Origin: Gammaproteobacteria bacterium
Lineage (GTDB): Bacteria > Pseudomonadota > Gammaproteobacteria > Steroidobacterales > Steroidobacteraceae
Assembly (NCBI GenBank): GCA_021323735.1
Contig: JAJPKM010000032.1
Location: 1 to 33,391 of the forward strand
Length of the DNA stretch: 33,391 nt
Reading direction: 5' to 3'
Positions 1 to 14,818 of the stretch are shown here, piece by piece. Under the pieces are notes generated by a model. The model did no database searches. It had not been told where the DNA came from and worked only from the letters and a program-made list of their open reading frames with translations. A program made the position numbers and the translations under genes. How positions within the stretch are numbered: the first letter of the stretch is position 1; each line of letters begins with the position of its first letter.

Positions 1-24
1 ACGCTTCTCTACGGGGAACCAAAG

Positions 25-573
25 ATGGCACTCAAGTTAGAAGAGAAGAAAGTCGTGGTGGCAGAAGTCAACGCGGTCGCGGCGAAAGCCCTGTCCGTGG
101 TGGGCGCTGAGAACCGTGGCTTGACCGTGACGCAGATGACCGAGCTTCGCGCGAAGGCGCGCAAGGAAGGGGTCTACCTGCGAATCGTCAAGAATACGCT
201 CGCGCGCAAGGCTGTTGCCGGCACCGCTTTCGAGTGCATTTCTCCGGCGTTGAAGGGACCCATCGTCCTGGCCTTCTCCAACGACGATCCGGGCGCTGCT
301 GCCCGCATCGTCAAGGCGTTTGCCAAGGACAACGACAAGCTGGTGACGACGATCGTTTCATTGGGCGGGCAGCTGCTCAAGGCCGACTCGATCGAGCGGG
401 TGGCTGCATTGCCCACGCGCGCGCAGGCGTTGTCGCAGATGTTGGGTGTGCTCAAGGCGCCGATTGCGAAGTTTGTTGGTACGTTGGCTGCTCCCAACTC
501 GAAGTTGGTGCGGACACTGGCTGCTGTTCTTGAAGCCAAGAAGAGCGGTGCGGTGCAGGCGGCGGCGAATTAA
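25..573 (+). CDS. rplJ: 50S ribosomal protein L10
   Basis: L10 anchors the L7/L12 stalk to the 50S subunit at the GTPase-associated centre. The 182-residue product has the family layout: a globular N-terminal rRNA-binding domain (KNTLARKA near residue 56 is typical) followed by a C-terminal Ala/Leu-rich helix (about 140-180) that docks L12 dimers. The length is close to the usual 165-180, slightly extended by the Ala-rich tail. The ATG at 25 follows a GGGGAACC-like purine stretch. It is the first gene of the rplJL-rpoBC block, and rplL follows after 42 bp containing a small hairpin. In E. coli, L10 with L12 represses its own leader; that leader would lie left of the window, so regulation cannot be judged here. 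Identity is secure. Confidence 0.97.
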   Translation: MALKLEEKKVVVAEVNAVAAKALSVVGAENRGLTVTQMTELRAKARKEGVYLRIVKNTLARKAVAGTAFECISPALKGPIVLAFSNDDPGAAARIVKAFAKDNDKLVTTIVSLGGQLLKADSIERVAALPTRAQALSQMLGVLKAPIAKFVGTLAAPNSKLVRTLAAVLEAKKSGAVQAAAN

Positions 574-582
574 TCCTGATTC

Positions 583-595
583 GGGTTTCAAACCC
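583..595 (+). other. small hairpin between rplJ and rplL
   Basis: GGGTT-TCA-AACCC forms a perfect 5-bp stem with a three-base loop, just after the rplJ stop and ahead of the rplL ribosome-binding site. There is no T-run right after it, so it is not a convincing terminator. It may be an mRNA processing or stability element. Function is inference. Confidence 0.35.
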
Positions 596-615
596 ATATT
601 TATTTGGAGACGATA

Positions 616-1002
616 ATGGCTGTTACTAAAGACGAAATCCTCGATGCAATTTCCAAGATGTCCGTCATGGAAGTGGTCGAGTTGATCGCCGACATGGAGA
701 AGAAGTTCAACGTCACTGCGGCCGCTCCGGTCGCGATGGCGGCGGGCGGCGGCGGTGGTGGCGGCGCGGCGGCTCCGGCCGCGGAAGCGCAGACCGAGTT
801 CACCGTGACCATGACCGAGTTCGGCGCGAACAAGGTCGGCGTCATCAAGGTCATCCGCGAAATCACCGGATTGGGCTTGAAGGAAGCCAAGGACTTGGTC
901 GAGGGCGCGCCTTCGACGGTCAAGGAAGGCATTCCGAAGGCGGATGCCGAGGCGATCAAGAAGAAGCTCGAGGACGCGGGCGCCAAGGCTGCTATCAAGT
1001 AG
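616..1002 (+). CDS. rplL: 50S ribosomal protein L7/L12
   Basis: L7/L12 forms the mobile stalk dimers that recruit EF-Tu, EF-G and other translational GTPases. The 128-residue product shows an N-terminal dimerisation helix (about 1-35), an Ala/Gly-rich hinge with a run of seven glycines, and the conserved C-terminal domain ([16 protein letters not shown]..., then [11 protein letters not shown]). A TTG at 604 is in frame, but the ATG at 616 is the likely start: it gives the canonical [10 protein letters not shown]-terminus, and the TGGAGA overlapping that TTG serves as its ribosome-binding site. The next gene, rpoB, is 146 bp away across a structured leader. Confidence 0.97.
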   Translation: MAVTKDEILDAISKMSVMEVVELIADMEKKFNVTAAAPVAMAAGGGGGGGAAAPAAEAQTEFTVTMTEFGANKVGVIKVIREITGLGLKEAKDLVEGAPSTVKEGIPKADAEAIKKKLEDAGAKAAIK

Positions 1003-1019
1003 TGACTACTGCCGATATG

Positions 1020-1070
1020 CGCAGTTCGGTGGCTGCCGCAATTCAAGCGGCGGCCATCGGCTGCGTTTTT
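1020..1070 (+). terminator. rplL-rpoB attenuator-like terminator
   Basis: A 10-bp stem (1030-1039 with 1047-1056, one G-T pair, 7-base loop) sits inside an outer 5-bp stem CGCAG/CTGCG (1020-1024 with 1061-1065) and is followed at once by TTTTT (1066-1070). This is a plausible intrinsic terminator. E. coli has a partial attenuator in the same place that lowers rpoBC transcription relative to the ribosomal protein genes. The same role here is inferred from position and structure. Confidence 0.7.
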
Positions 1071-1133
1071 GATTTGAATTGATTTAGGGCGGGGTCGTTT
1101 CGGCCCCGTTAAATTCGGCGCGCAAGCGCCTAG
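1066..1133 (+). promoter_or_regulatory. structured rpoB leader with two hairpins
   Basis: After the 14-mer TTTTTGATTTGAAT (1066-1079) come two hairpins: an 8-bp stem at 1090-1108 (CGGGGTCG, loop TTT, then CGGCCCCG with one G-T pair) and a 5-bp stem at 1117-1130 (GGCGC, loop GCAA, GCGCC). The second ends directly before the rpoB ribosome-binding site AGGAAGGG (1132-1139). The order and part of the sequence recur upstream of fusA. Function is unknown. Confidence 0.55.
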
Positions 1134-1148
1134 GAAGGGTGATCTCTA

Positions 1149-5231
<4,083 letters not shown>

Positions 5232-5235
5232 TCGA

Positions 5236-9447
<4,212 letters not shown>

Positions 9448-9465
9448 CGACAATAAGAAGCATTC

Positions 9466-9511
9466 AATAAAAAATACGGCCTCGGATCGGCAACGGTTCG
9501 GGGCCTTTTTA
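9466..9511. terminator. bidirectional terminator between rpoC and the permease gene
   Basis: GGCCTCG (9478-9484) pairs with CGGGGCC (9499-9505) and is followed by TTTTT (9506-9510), a classic intrinsic terminator for rpoBC. Upstream of the stem on the + strand lies an A-rich run (about 9467-9477), which supplies the T-tract when read from the other strand. It can therefore also end the convergent permease transcript, whose stop codon is at 9522. Confidence 0.85.
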
Positions 9512-9521
9512 TGAACCCCAC

Positions 9522-10919
9522 CTAACGCCCGATCACCCCGAGCACCCACCACCACGCAAGATCGATCGGCAGAAGTACGGCCACGGTCACTGTCGCGACG
9601 GCGAGGCACAACTTGGTCGCATCCTTGATCGACACCCCGGCTACCTGCATGGCGATCACCATGGGCGGCGATTGATAGGGAAGGAACACGGTCGAAAACA
9701 CGGGGACCTGCAGCATGAGCACGCTGTAAAGCGACAGCCCGCTCAACTCAGCCCATTTGCCTGCAAGCGGTGTAAGCACTGCCGGCAGTCCCGGTAGCGT
9801 CGTGACCAGACCGACCAGCGCCGCGATCCCGGCGAGCAACAAAAAATTGATCATGCCATGTCCGGGCGTGATGTGTACCCAATCAAAAAGCGCCGCACTG
9901 GCCAAGGCCCCTAAGCCGGTGCTGGAAATCACCGCTCCGAGGCCTAGAAAGGCCGCGACGTAGAGCAGCGGCGCAATATGCAGGTGCTGATTGATGTCTT
10001 CGGTGCGAAGTATCCCGGTCGGCGGCAACAAACACACGATACCGGCGGCCAGACTGATCCATGCCGGCGAGACGCCGTGGAGAAAGTCGGTGACATAAAA
10101 CCCTAGCGATGCCAGAAGCGTGACCGAGAGACAAATCTCGACGGATGACAATCGCTTCGCTTCGACCGGTGCGCCGGCCGGCATCATGATTTTGTCCGGG
10201 AAGATTTTGGGGACCATCCAAATGAGCAGCAGCGACTTGAGTGCGCCGAGCACCGGAAAATGCAGCAGCAGATAGGAACCATAGTGCAACTGAATCCCAT
10301 ACAGCGAATCTGCAGCGCCGAACAGTACCGCGTTGGGTATGTTGGCCGGCAGGATGCTGGTCGGCGGCATGTAACTCGCGGCGGCGACCGCGAGAGCCAG
10401 TCCCGTGCGGCCGGGCCGTCCGGGCACAAACCCCAGCCGATCACCCAGTGATAGCGCGATCGGCAGCAGGAGCAATATCCGTCCGGTAGTCGACGGCATG
10501 ATGAATGCGAGCGCCACGGCCACGATCACGATGGCTGCGATGCAATGGCCGTAGGATGCGGAAGAACGCGCGAGCAACAACCCGGTGAGCCGCGCGCCGA
10601 GACCGGTGGTCCGCATCGCGACGCCGGTTATGCTGCCGCCGAAAACCAACCACCACGCAGGTGACTCGAGGCCTGAGAAAATCACGCCCAAGGGAGCGAC
10701 ATGCCAGAGAATCGCGGCGAGGAAGAACAGCAGCGAAGTCACCGGCTCCTTGAATAATCCAAGGCCCCAAGCCGAAACGGTCAGTACCACGAGGATGGCG
10801 GCGCCCACCGTCGCTGAAGGCGACAAGCTCATCAGACCCACTGACGCAACGAGGAACAATGCAGTGCGAAGGCGTTCGCCGCGATTCAAATCCGAAGTGC
10901 CGATAGTCGTTGCTGCCAT
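9522..10919 (-). CDS. SLC13/DASS-like anion permease
   Basis: This is an integral inner-membrane protein of 465 residues with roughly eleven to twelve hydrophobic segments. It resembles the divalent-anion:sodium symporter (SLC13) branch of the ion transporter superfamily. Two pseudo-repeated loop regions, PSTTGRILLLLPIA in the first half and TTLPGLPAVLTPLA in the second, occupy places like the paired substrate and sodium loops of that family, but the textbook SNT tripeptides are not conserved. Di- or tricarboxylates are therefore only a guess at the substrate. It is transcribed toward rpoC and diverges from an AraC-type regulator 90 bp away, a layout typical of a transporter and its own regulator. 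The start ATG (codon at 10919) has only a weak purine-rich site upstream. Confidence 0.72.
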   Translation of the reverse strand: MAATTIGTSDLNRGERLRTALFLVASVGLMSLSPSATVGAAILVVLTVSAWGLGLFKEPVTSLLFFLAAILWHVAPLGVIFSGLESPAWWLVFGGSITGVAMRTTGLGARLTGLLLARSSASYGHCIAAIVIVAVALAFIMPSTTGRILLLLPIALSLGDRLGFVPGRPGRTGLALAVAAASYMPPTSILPANIPNAVLFGAADSLYGIQLHYGSYLLLHFPVLGALKSLLLIWMVPKIFPDKIMMPAGAPVEAKRLSSVEICLSVTLLASLGFYVTDFLHGVSPAWISLAAGIVCLLPPTGILRTEDINQHLHIAPLLYVAAFLGLGAVISSTGLGALASAALFDWVHITPGHGMINFLLLAGIAALVGLVTTLPGLPAVLTPLAGKWAELSGLSLYSVLMLQVPVFSTVFLPYQSPPMVIAMQVAGVSIKDATKLCLAVATVTVAVLLPIDLAWWWVLGVIGR

Positions 10920-10941
10920 GTGGCGTGTCTCGTTATGCGAT

Positions 10942-10971
10942 TTGCGCCGCGAGAATAGCCGCTTCTATAAT
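10942..10971 (+). promoter_or_regulatory. candidate promoter for the AraC-type regulator
   Basis: A perfect -10 hexamer TATAAT (10966-10971) lies 18 bp after a weak -35 TTGCGC (10942-10947), on the strand of the regulator and about 40 bp before its start. The 90-bp intergenic region must also hold the promoter of the divergent permease gene, for which no comparably clear hexamers were found; that one may need an activator. Confidence 0.5.
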
Positions 10972-11009
10972 GGCTAATCTTCGTTTATAAGACAGTTTTC
11001 TACGAATTC

Positions 11010-11816
11010 GTGCCACGTCGCATCAATTACGATCCGCAGCCAAGAGGAGCGCCGAGCAGGAAAGATCCTGTGCAGGTCCACTTACGCATTCCTCCCGTGG
11101 ACGGCGTGGTTCTCTGGCACCAGCACCCGTGGGGCCAAATGGTCTGCCCTCGCATGGGCAACATTCGCGTGAGCGCCGCGGGAACGATGTGGATCGTTCC
11201 GACTTTTCGCGCGGTATGGATTCCGCCATCGGTCGATCACGAAGTGGTAATGCTCGGTCGTGTCGAATTTCATGTGGCGTACGTCGAACCGAGGAGCGCG
11301 CCGCTGCCGCTCAAAGCTTGCCGTGTCATGGCGGTCACGACACTGATGCAAGATCTACTGGAGTCGTTGGCGCTTCAGAACGAACCGCCAACACTCCGGC
11401 GTCAGCTGCAAAGCCGATTGCTGCTCGAGGAAATGCGCGAGGCAGAAGGACTTCCACTGGGACTGCCTCTGCCGGCCGATCGTCGGCTCGCGAATCTATG
11501 CGACGCACTCATCGACGATCCGGGCTCGATCCTCACGCTGTCCGGTTGGGCACGGCGCATCGGAGCCAGCGAGAGGACGCTGGCACGACTGTTCACTGAT
11601 GAACTTGGTACCAGTTTCGGCGCGTGGCGCCGGCAACTAAGGCTCGTCCGGGCCATCGATCTCCTTGGCCGCGGCATGAGCATCACAGCCGTTTCCGTGG
11701 AACTTGGCTATGCGAACGCGACGGCGTTCACCTGGATGTTCAAACGAGCTTTGGGCTTTCCGCCATCTCGTCTCAGCAATAAGCCAAGCAACATCAGAAC
11801 CGCAATCCCACTCTGA
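11010..11816 (+). CDS. AraC family transcriptional regulator
   Basis: This 268-residue protein is a one-component DNA-binding regulator. Its N-terminal cupin sensor domain (about 25-95) contains WHQHPWGQM at 36-44. The C-terminal AraC-type double helix-turn-helix has a first helix pair near 177-197 (LSGWARRIGASERTLARLF) and a second near 225-250 (ITAVSVELGYANATAFTWMFKRALG). The build resembles the cupin-AraC group that includes E. coli NimR, which controls an adjacent divergent transporter; here the divergent SLC13-like permease is the obvious target. The start is a GTG at 11010 with a poor ribosome-binding site, and no better in-frame start is available before the cupin. The 3' end overlaps the convergent barrel gene by 23 bp. 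The effector is unknown. Confidence 0.9.
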   Translation: MPRRINYDPQPRGAPSRKDPVQVHLRIPPVDGVVLWHQHPWGQMVCPRMGNIRVSAAGTMWIVPTFRAVWIPPSVDHEVVMLGRVEFHVAYVEPRSAPLPLKACRVMAVTTLMQDLLESLALQNEPPTLRRQLQSRLLLEEMREAEGLPLGLPLPADRRLANLCDALIDDPGSILTLSGWARRIGASERTLARLFTDELGTSFGAWRRQLRLVRAIDLLGRGMSITAVSVELGYANATAFTWMFKRALGFPPSRLSNKPSNIRTAIPL

Positions 11817-12864
11817 TCGGCACGAACTCCGCCAACTTGCTCGGGGTCGAGAGGTGTTGGTAGTGCGCATCGATGAAGAAGCTGGTCCGGTTGGCTATCG
11901 CGAACTCGAATCCCAACCCGACATTCCATGAGTTGAGCCAGCCGCTGGTGCTTTCCGAGACCGTCGACACGGTGCCGAATTCCCCGGCAAAGCAGCTAAA
12001 GTAACAGGCGAAACCCGGTTGGAACGACACCTGCCTGAAGACTGTGTGCTCGCGATAGCGGCCTACCCCGCCGTAGAAGTACTCCTTGACGTGCGGAGTC
12101 ACTTTCAGGTCCAGCTCGGCGTCGAGATCGCCTCCATACAGATCCTCGTGGCCGAACGACACATTCGTGCCGGCCGACTGAGCTGCGGCGTTCACCGACT
12201 GGCTGGTCTCTGCGAATCTGCTGTAGCTGCCGTCAAGGCGCAATCCCAGGGGCAGCGCCGAGGTTGGGAACCAGGTGAGTCCCAGGCCGCCGTTCCAGCC
12301 GTCATCGAGAGACTTCGCGGCGTTCCCTTGCGTGATGGTCTGGCCACCCTCGATCTGCAGGGTAAACGGGTGATAGGTGAATTCAGGAATCTGCGGGAAT
12401 GAATGCACGATATAGAAAGGCGGCGCCGGTGGCGGAGGCGGTGGCGCCAATCGCTGGGATGGTGGAGGCGGCGAGACAGACGGTGCAGAGGGCGGAGGCA
12501 GTGAGGCCGGCGGTGGCGGCGGCTGCGAGGTCTGAGGTTGCGGCGCGCTGAAACGTACGCTGTAGCCGCGCGCTTCGAGGCAGGCGGTCATCGCGCGTCG
12601 ATATTGATCGCGCCGCGATGGATTCTCGCCGGCGACCGGTCGCCCCGAATCGATGCCGCTCTGGTTCTTCGACCATGCGTCGCAGGCATAGCGATCGTCC
12701 CATTGCTGTTCGCGAGACTGACCATTCTTCGGCTCGACAAACAACTCCTCGCGCGCCGCAGCCGGGCCATTCGACTGCGAAGCCGGCGATTGCGCCAACG
12801 CAGGGGAGGTCAGCGGCGCTGCGAGCAGGAGAATCCGTAACGAGCGTAGGGATTTGCTAATCAT
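11794..12864 (-). CDS. predicted outer-membrane barrel protein with N-terminal PKNGQ cysteine domain
   Basis: The 356-residue product has a signal peptide (1-24, ending ALA-Q). A small domain follows (about 41-104) with PKNGQ, DRYACDAW and AMTACLEARGY, cysteines at 61 and 95. Then comes a very Pro-rich linker (about 108-150, with runs of 5-6 prolines) and a C-terminal region of alternating amphipathic strands ending in GLRF. A terminal Phe is the usual signal for outer-membrane beta-barrel assembly. The likely picture is a barrel with a periplasmic domain, in keeping with eight-stranded OmpA/OmpW-like sizes. No named family was recognised for the barrel. It starts 30 bp after the stop of the upstream gene, which carries the same small domain at its C-terminus, with an AGAGGT ribosome-binding site, so the two are probably co-transcribed. 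Confidence 0.72.
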   Translation of the reverse strand: MISKSLRSLRILLLAAPLTSPALAQSPASQSNGPAAAREELFVEPKNGQSREQQWDDRYACDAWSKNQSGIDSGRPVAGENPSRRDQYRRAMTACLEARGYSVRFSAPQPQTSQPPPPPASLPPPSAPSVSPPPPSQRLAPPPPPPAPPFYIVHSFPQIPEFTYHPFTLQIEGGQTITQGNAAKSLDDGWNGGLGLTWFPTSALPLGLRLDGSYSRFAETSQSVNAAAQSAGTNVSFGHEDLYGGDLDAELDLKVTPHVKEYFYGGVGRYREHTVFRQVSFQPGFACYFSCFAGEFGTVSTVSESTSGWLNSWNVGLGFEFAIANRTSFFIDAHYQHLSTPSKLAEFVPIRVGLRF

Positions 12865-12894
12865 GTTGTTACCTCTATCTAAGATCGCATCTGC

Positions 12895-14040
12895 TTATCG
12901 AATCGTGTAACCGCGTCCCTCAAAACATGCCGCCTGCGCACGCTCGTAGTCCGCCTGCTCGGCACTGTTGGCCGCGGCAGCGCCCGTGGAGCGCATGGGA
13001 TCGAAGCCGGTTTGCGCGACGGCAAATCGATAACACTCGTAGTGGTCGCGCGCCTGAACCTCGGGCGTCTGGCCGTTCTTCGGGTAGGTGATCACCCGGG
13101 TTCCACGCGATGCTGCGGGAGATTGGGCCTGAGACGAAGTTGCGGGTAACGCAGCCGCTGTTGCCGGGAACGCGGCCGGTACCGCAACCGGTGCCGGGAT
13201 AGCTGCGACCGAAGAGGGAGGCGGTGCGATCTGCGCGGCCAGTACCGGCTGTGGCGCCGGTGTCGGAAGAGCAGCCGGTGCTGGCTGTGCCACCGGTATG
13301 GGAAGCGCGGCCGGCGCAATCGCCTGCGCCGCTGTGACCGGCTGCGAGGCCGGAGTTGGAGGTGCAGCCGGTACTGGCTGCACCGCCGGCATCGGAAGGG
13401 CAGCCGGCGCTGGTTGTGCCACCGGTATGGGAAGCGCGGCCGGCGCGGTCACCTGCGCCGCCGTAATCGGCAACGCACTACCCGCGCTTGCCGCCGTCAG
13501 GGTTGCCGAAAGGGGTGCCGCCGGCGAGGTCGAATCCGGAACAGGCGGGTTCGACACAGGTGCGGCAGCGGGAGCTGTTGGCGTGCTGGCGGCGGCGGGT
13601 ACTGGACCGTCCTCGGGATCGTTTACCACCTCGTAACCGCCAAGATCGGGTCGGCTCCGATAGTAGATGTCGTTGGTGTAGAGATAGGACTCGTTGCCGC
13701 GATCGATGCGCGTGGCAAATGCCGGCAGCGTGCTCACTACCAAGCCGATCGGCGGGTTGACCACGATGAACGCCGGGCCCCGCGGCTCGAACCATACGCC
13801 ATCGGCGAAGCGGTACGACACGCCGGCATAGTTGACCAGGATTGCACCTCGTGGCGCATCGCGGAAGATCGCTCCTCGGTCGGGGTAGGCGTGGTTGTGC
13901 CCGTGATGTCTGTCGTAGTGTTTGTGATAAGTCTCGTATTGTTCTTCGGTTCTTCGTTCGTCGGGGTTTTGAGCAAGCGCTGAGGTCGCGCCGATGAAGA
14001 CAATGCAGACGGCGGGCAGGAAACTATTCAACAAGCGCAT
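12895..14040 (-). CDS. DUF6515-like secreted protein with Pro/Ala repeats and C-terminal PKNGQ domain
   Basis: The start is taken at the ATG (codon at 14040): it gives a clean signal peptide (MRLLNSFLPAVCIVFIGA..., cleavage after ALA) and sits 5 nt from AAGGAGAG (14046-14053). The in-frame upstream Met lacks both. The mature part begins with a His/Asp/Glu-rich segment, then a region with RGAILVNYAGVSYRFADGVWFE and IGLVVSTLPA that resembles DUF6515-type surface proteins. A long Pro/Ala/Gln low-complexity stretch with internal repeats follows. A 63-residue C-terminal domain (319-381: YPKNGQ, HYECYRFAVAQTGFDP, AACFEGRGY; cysteines 336 and 372) closes the 381-residue protein. Envelope location is inferred; function is unknown. 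It is the first gene of a two-gene - strand unit. Confidence 0.75.
   Translation of the reverse strand: MRLLNSFLPAVCIVFIGATSALAQNPDERRTEEQYETYHKHYDRHHGHNHAYPDRGAIFRDAPRGAILVNYAGVSYRFADGVWFEPRGPAFIVVNPPIGLVVSTLPAFATRIDRGNESYLYTNDIYYRSRPDLGGYEVVNDPEDGPVPAAASTPTAPAAAPVSNPPVPDSTSPAAPLSATLTAASAGSALPITAAQVTAPAALPIPVAQPAPAALPMPAVQPVPAAPPTPASQPVTAAQAIAPAALPIPVAQPAPAALPTPAPQPVLAAQIAPPPSSVAAIPAPVAVPAAFPATAAALPATSSQAQSPAASRGTRVITYPKNGQTPEVQARDHYECYRFAVAQTGFDPMRSTGAAAANSAEQADYERAQAACFEGRGYTIR
13271..13470 (-). repeat. 129-bp period repeat inside the Pro/Ala-rich linker
   Basis: A stretch of about 70 bp beginning GCAGCCGGTGCTGG at 13271 recurs at 13400 with only scattered changes, a period of 129 bp (43 codons). 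Shorter related units lie between the copies. On the coding strand they specify two copies of a Pro/Ala/Val/Gln-rich segment containing APAALPIPVAQPAPAALP, so the linker length may vary between strains. Confidence 0.75.
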
Positions 14041-14377
14041 TGCAGCTCTCCTTGCCGTAAGACGCCATGGGCGGCCAACCGCGCCTGACGGCAAATGACT
14101 TTGGGATTATTAGAACGCCATTCAGCCCTGCGCGTTGACTCAAGATCGGCAACCGTGGTTCCGAAAATAAATCGGCTTGCCCATGCAGCGGTTCGCATGC
14201 AATTACCGGTCGTGCTCGTAGCCACCGGTAAGTCACAAGTGCGCCGCACCGCGGCCAGATCACACTCCTCGGAGTGGTGCGGCGCGCAATCGCAAGCCGC
14301 TGCGCAAGTCAGCCATTGCGGATAGCTGCTTCACCGAGCGTTTGGCGAGCACTTTGTTTGAGCCCTTTTAAATAGGC
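14041..14377. other. gene-poor divergent intergenic region
   Basis: This lies between the start of the DUF6515-like gene and the small ORF at 14378. It must hold the promoter and ribosome-binding site of the - strand envelope pair and, possibly, a promoter for rightward genes, but no hexamer pair stood out. Its main feature is the strong inverted repeat at 14240-14288. No protein-coding potential with family resemblance was seen. Confidence 0.6.
14240..14288. repeat. strong inverted repeat with nested stem
   Basis: GCGCCGCACC (14242-14251) is perfectly complementary to GGTGCGGCGC (14277-14286), extendable by G14240-C14288 through a G-T pair. The 25-base loop contains a nested stem CACTC-CTCG-GAGTG (14264-14277), which shares one base with the outer arm. 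No T-run follows on either strand, so it is not a standard terminator. It could be a cruciform operator or part of a structured RNA. Confidence 0.6.
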
Positions 14378-14572
14378 GTGAATCGAATCACGCTTTTATC
14401 CCTCGGCGCCACTATTCTGGAGGCCATGCTGTTTCTTTCCGCATTCGCTCACCTGGCGGCCCGTGAACCCGAGGCCAACGACCTGCTGGTGCAATCCCGT
14501 GCCGCTCGGGGTCATCTTGGCCTGACCATCATTGCCATCGTCTACGTTCTGATTACCTTCTGGAACGGTTAA
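14378..14572 (+). CDS. possible small membrane protein (64 aa)
   Basis: A GTG-initiated ORF of 64 codons encodes two hydrophobic segments (about residues 3-27 and 47-62) joined by a charged loop (REPEANDLLVQSRAARGH). The pattern fits a small two-span inner-membrane protein. An alternative ATG at 14426, preceded by a TGGAGG-like site, would give a 48-residue form that keeps only the end of the first hydrophobic stretch. No family was recognised and no clear ribosome-binding site precedes the GTG. The support is the hydrophobic layout and coding-like codon usage in an otherwise empty region, so this is tentative. Confidence 0.35.
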   Translation: MNRITLLSLGATILEAMLFLSAFAHLAAREPEANDLLVQSRAARGHLGLTIIAIVYVLITFWNG

Positions 14573-14818
14573 TCCTCTGCGGGGAGATGCTCGGTTTCCT
14601 CCGACCCAACCGGACCAGGGGCGGCCGGTAGGGCTGCCGCGCAGGGCAGGCGGGTACTACCTCGTTGCGATGGCGCCTGGACCTGCTGAAAAAGGCCACC
14701 CATGCATTGCCGCGAGGTCCTAAAGCCGATGCCCGGACTCCCTTAACTAGTCGTCGCGACCGCGCTTGGCGTAATTACGATAAAGTGCGGCAACGGTTGG
14801 CAGGCAAGGAGTCCGGAA
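14573..14818. other. intergenic region before the peptidase gene
   Basis: About 245 bp without a supportable gene. It ends in AAGGAG (14806-14811), the ribosome-binding site of the M13 peptidase. It presumably carries the promoter for the peptidase-hutD-putA unit, but no convincing -35/-10 pair was found. Confidence 0.5.

Noticed and set aside
604-615. TTG start for rplL
   Set aside because: It would add METI before the canonical N-terminus and overlaps the ribosome-binding site of the ATG at 616.
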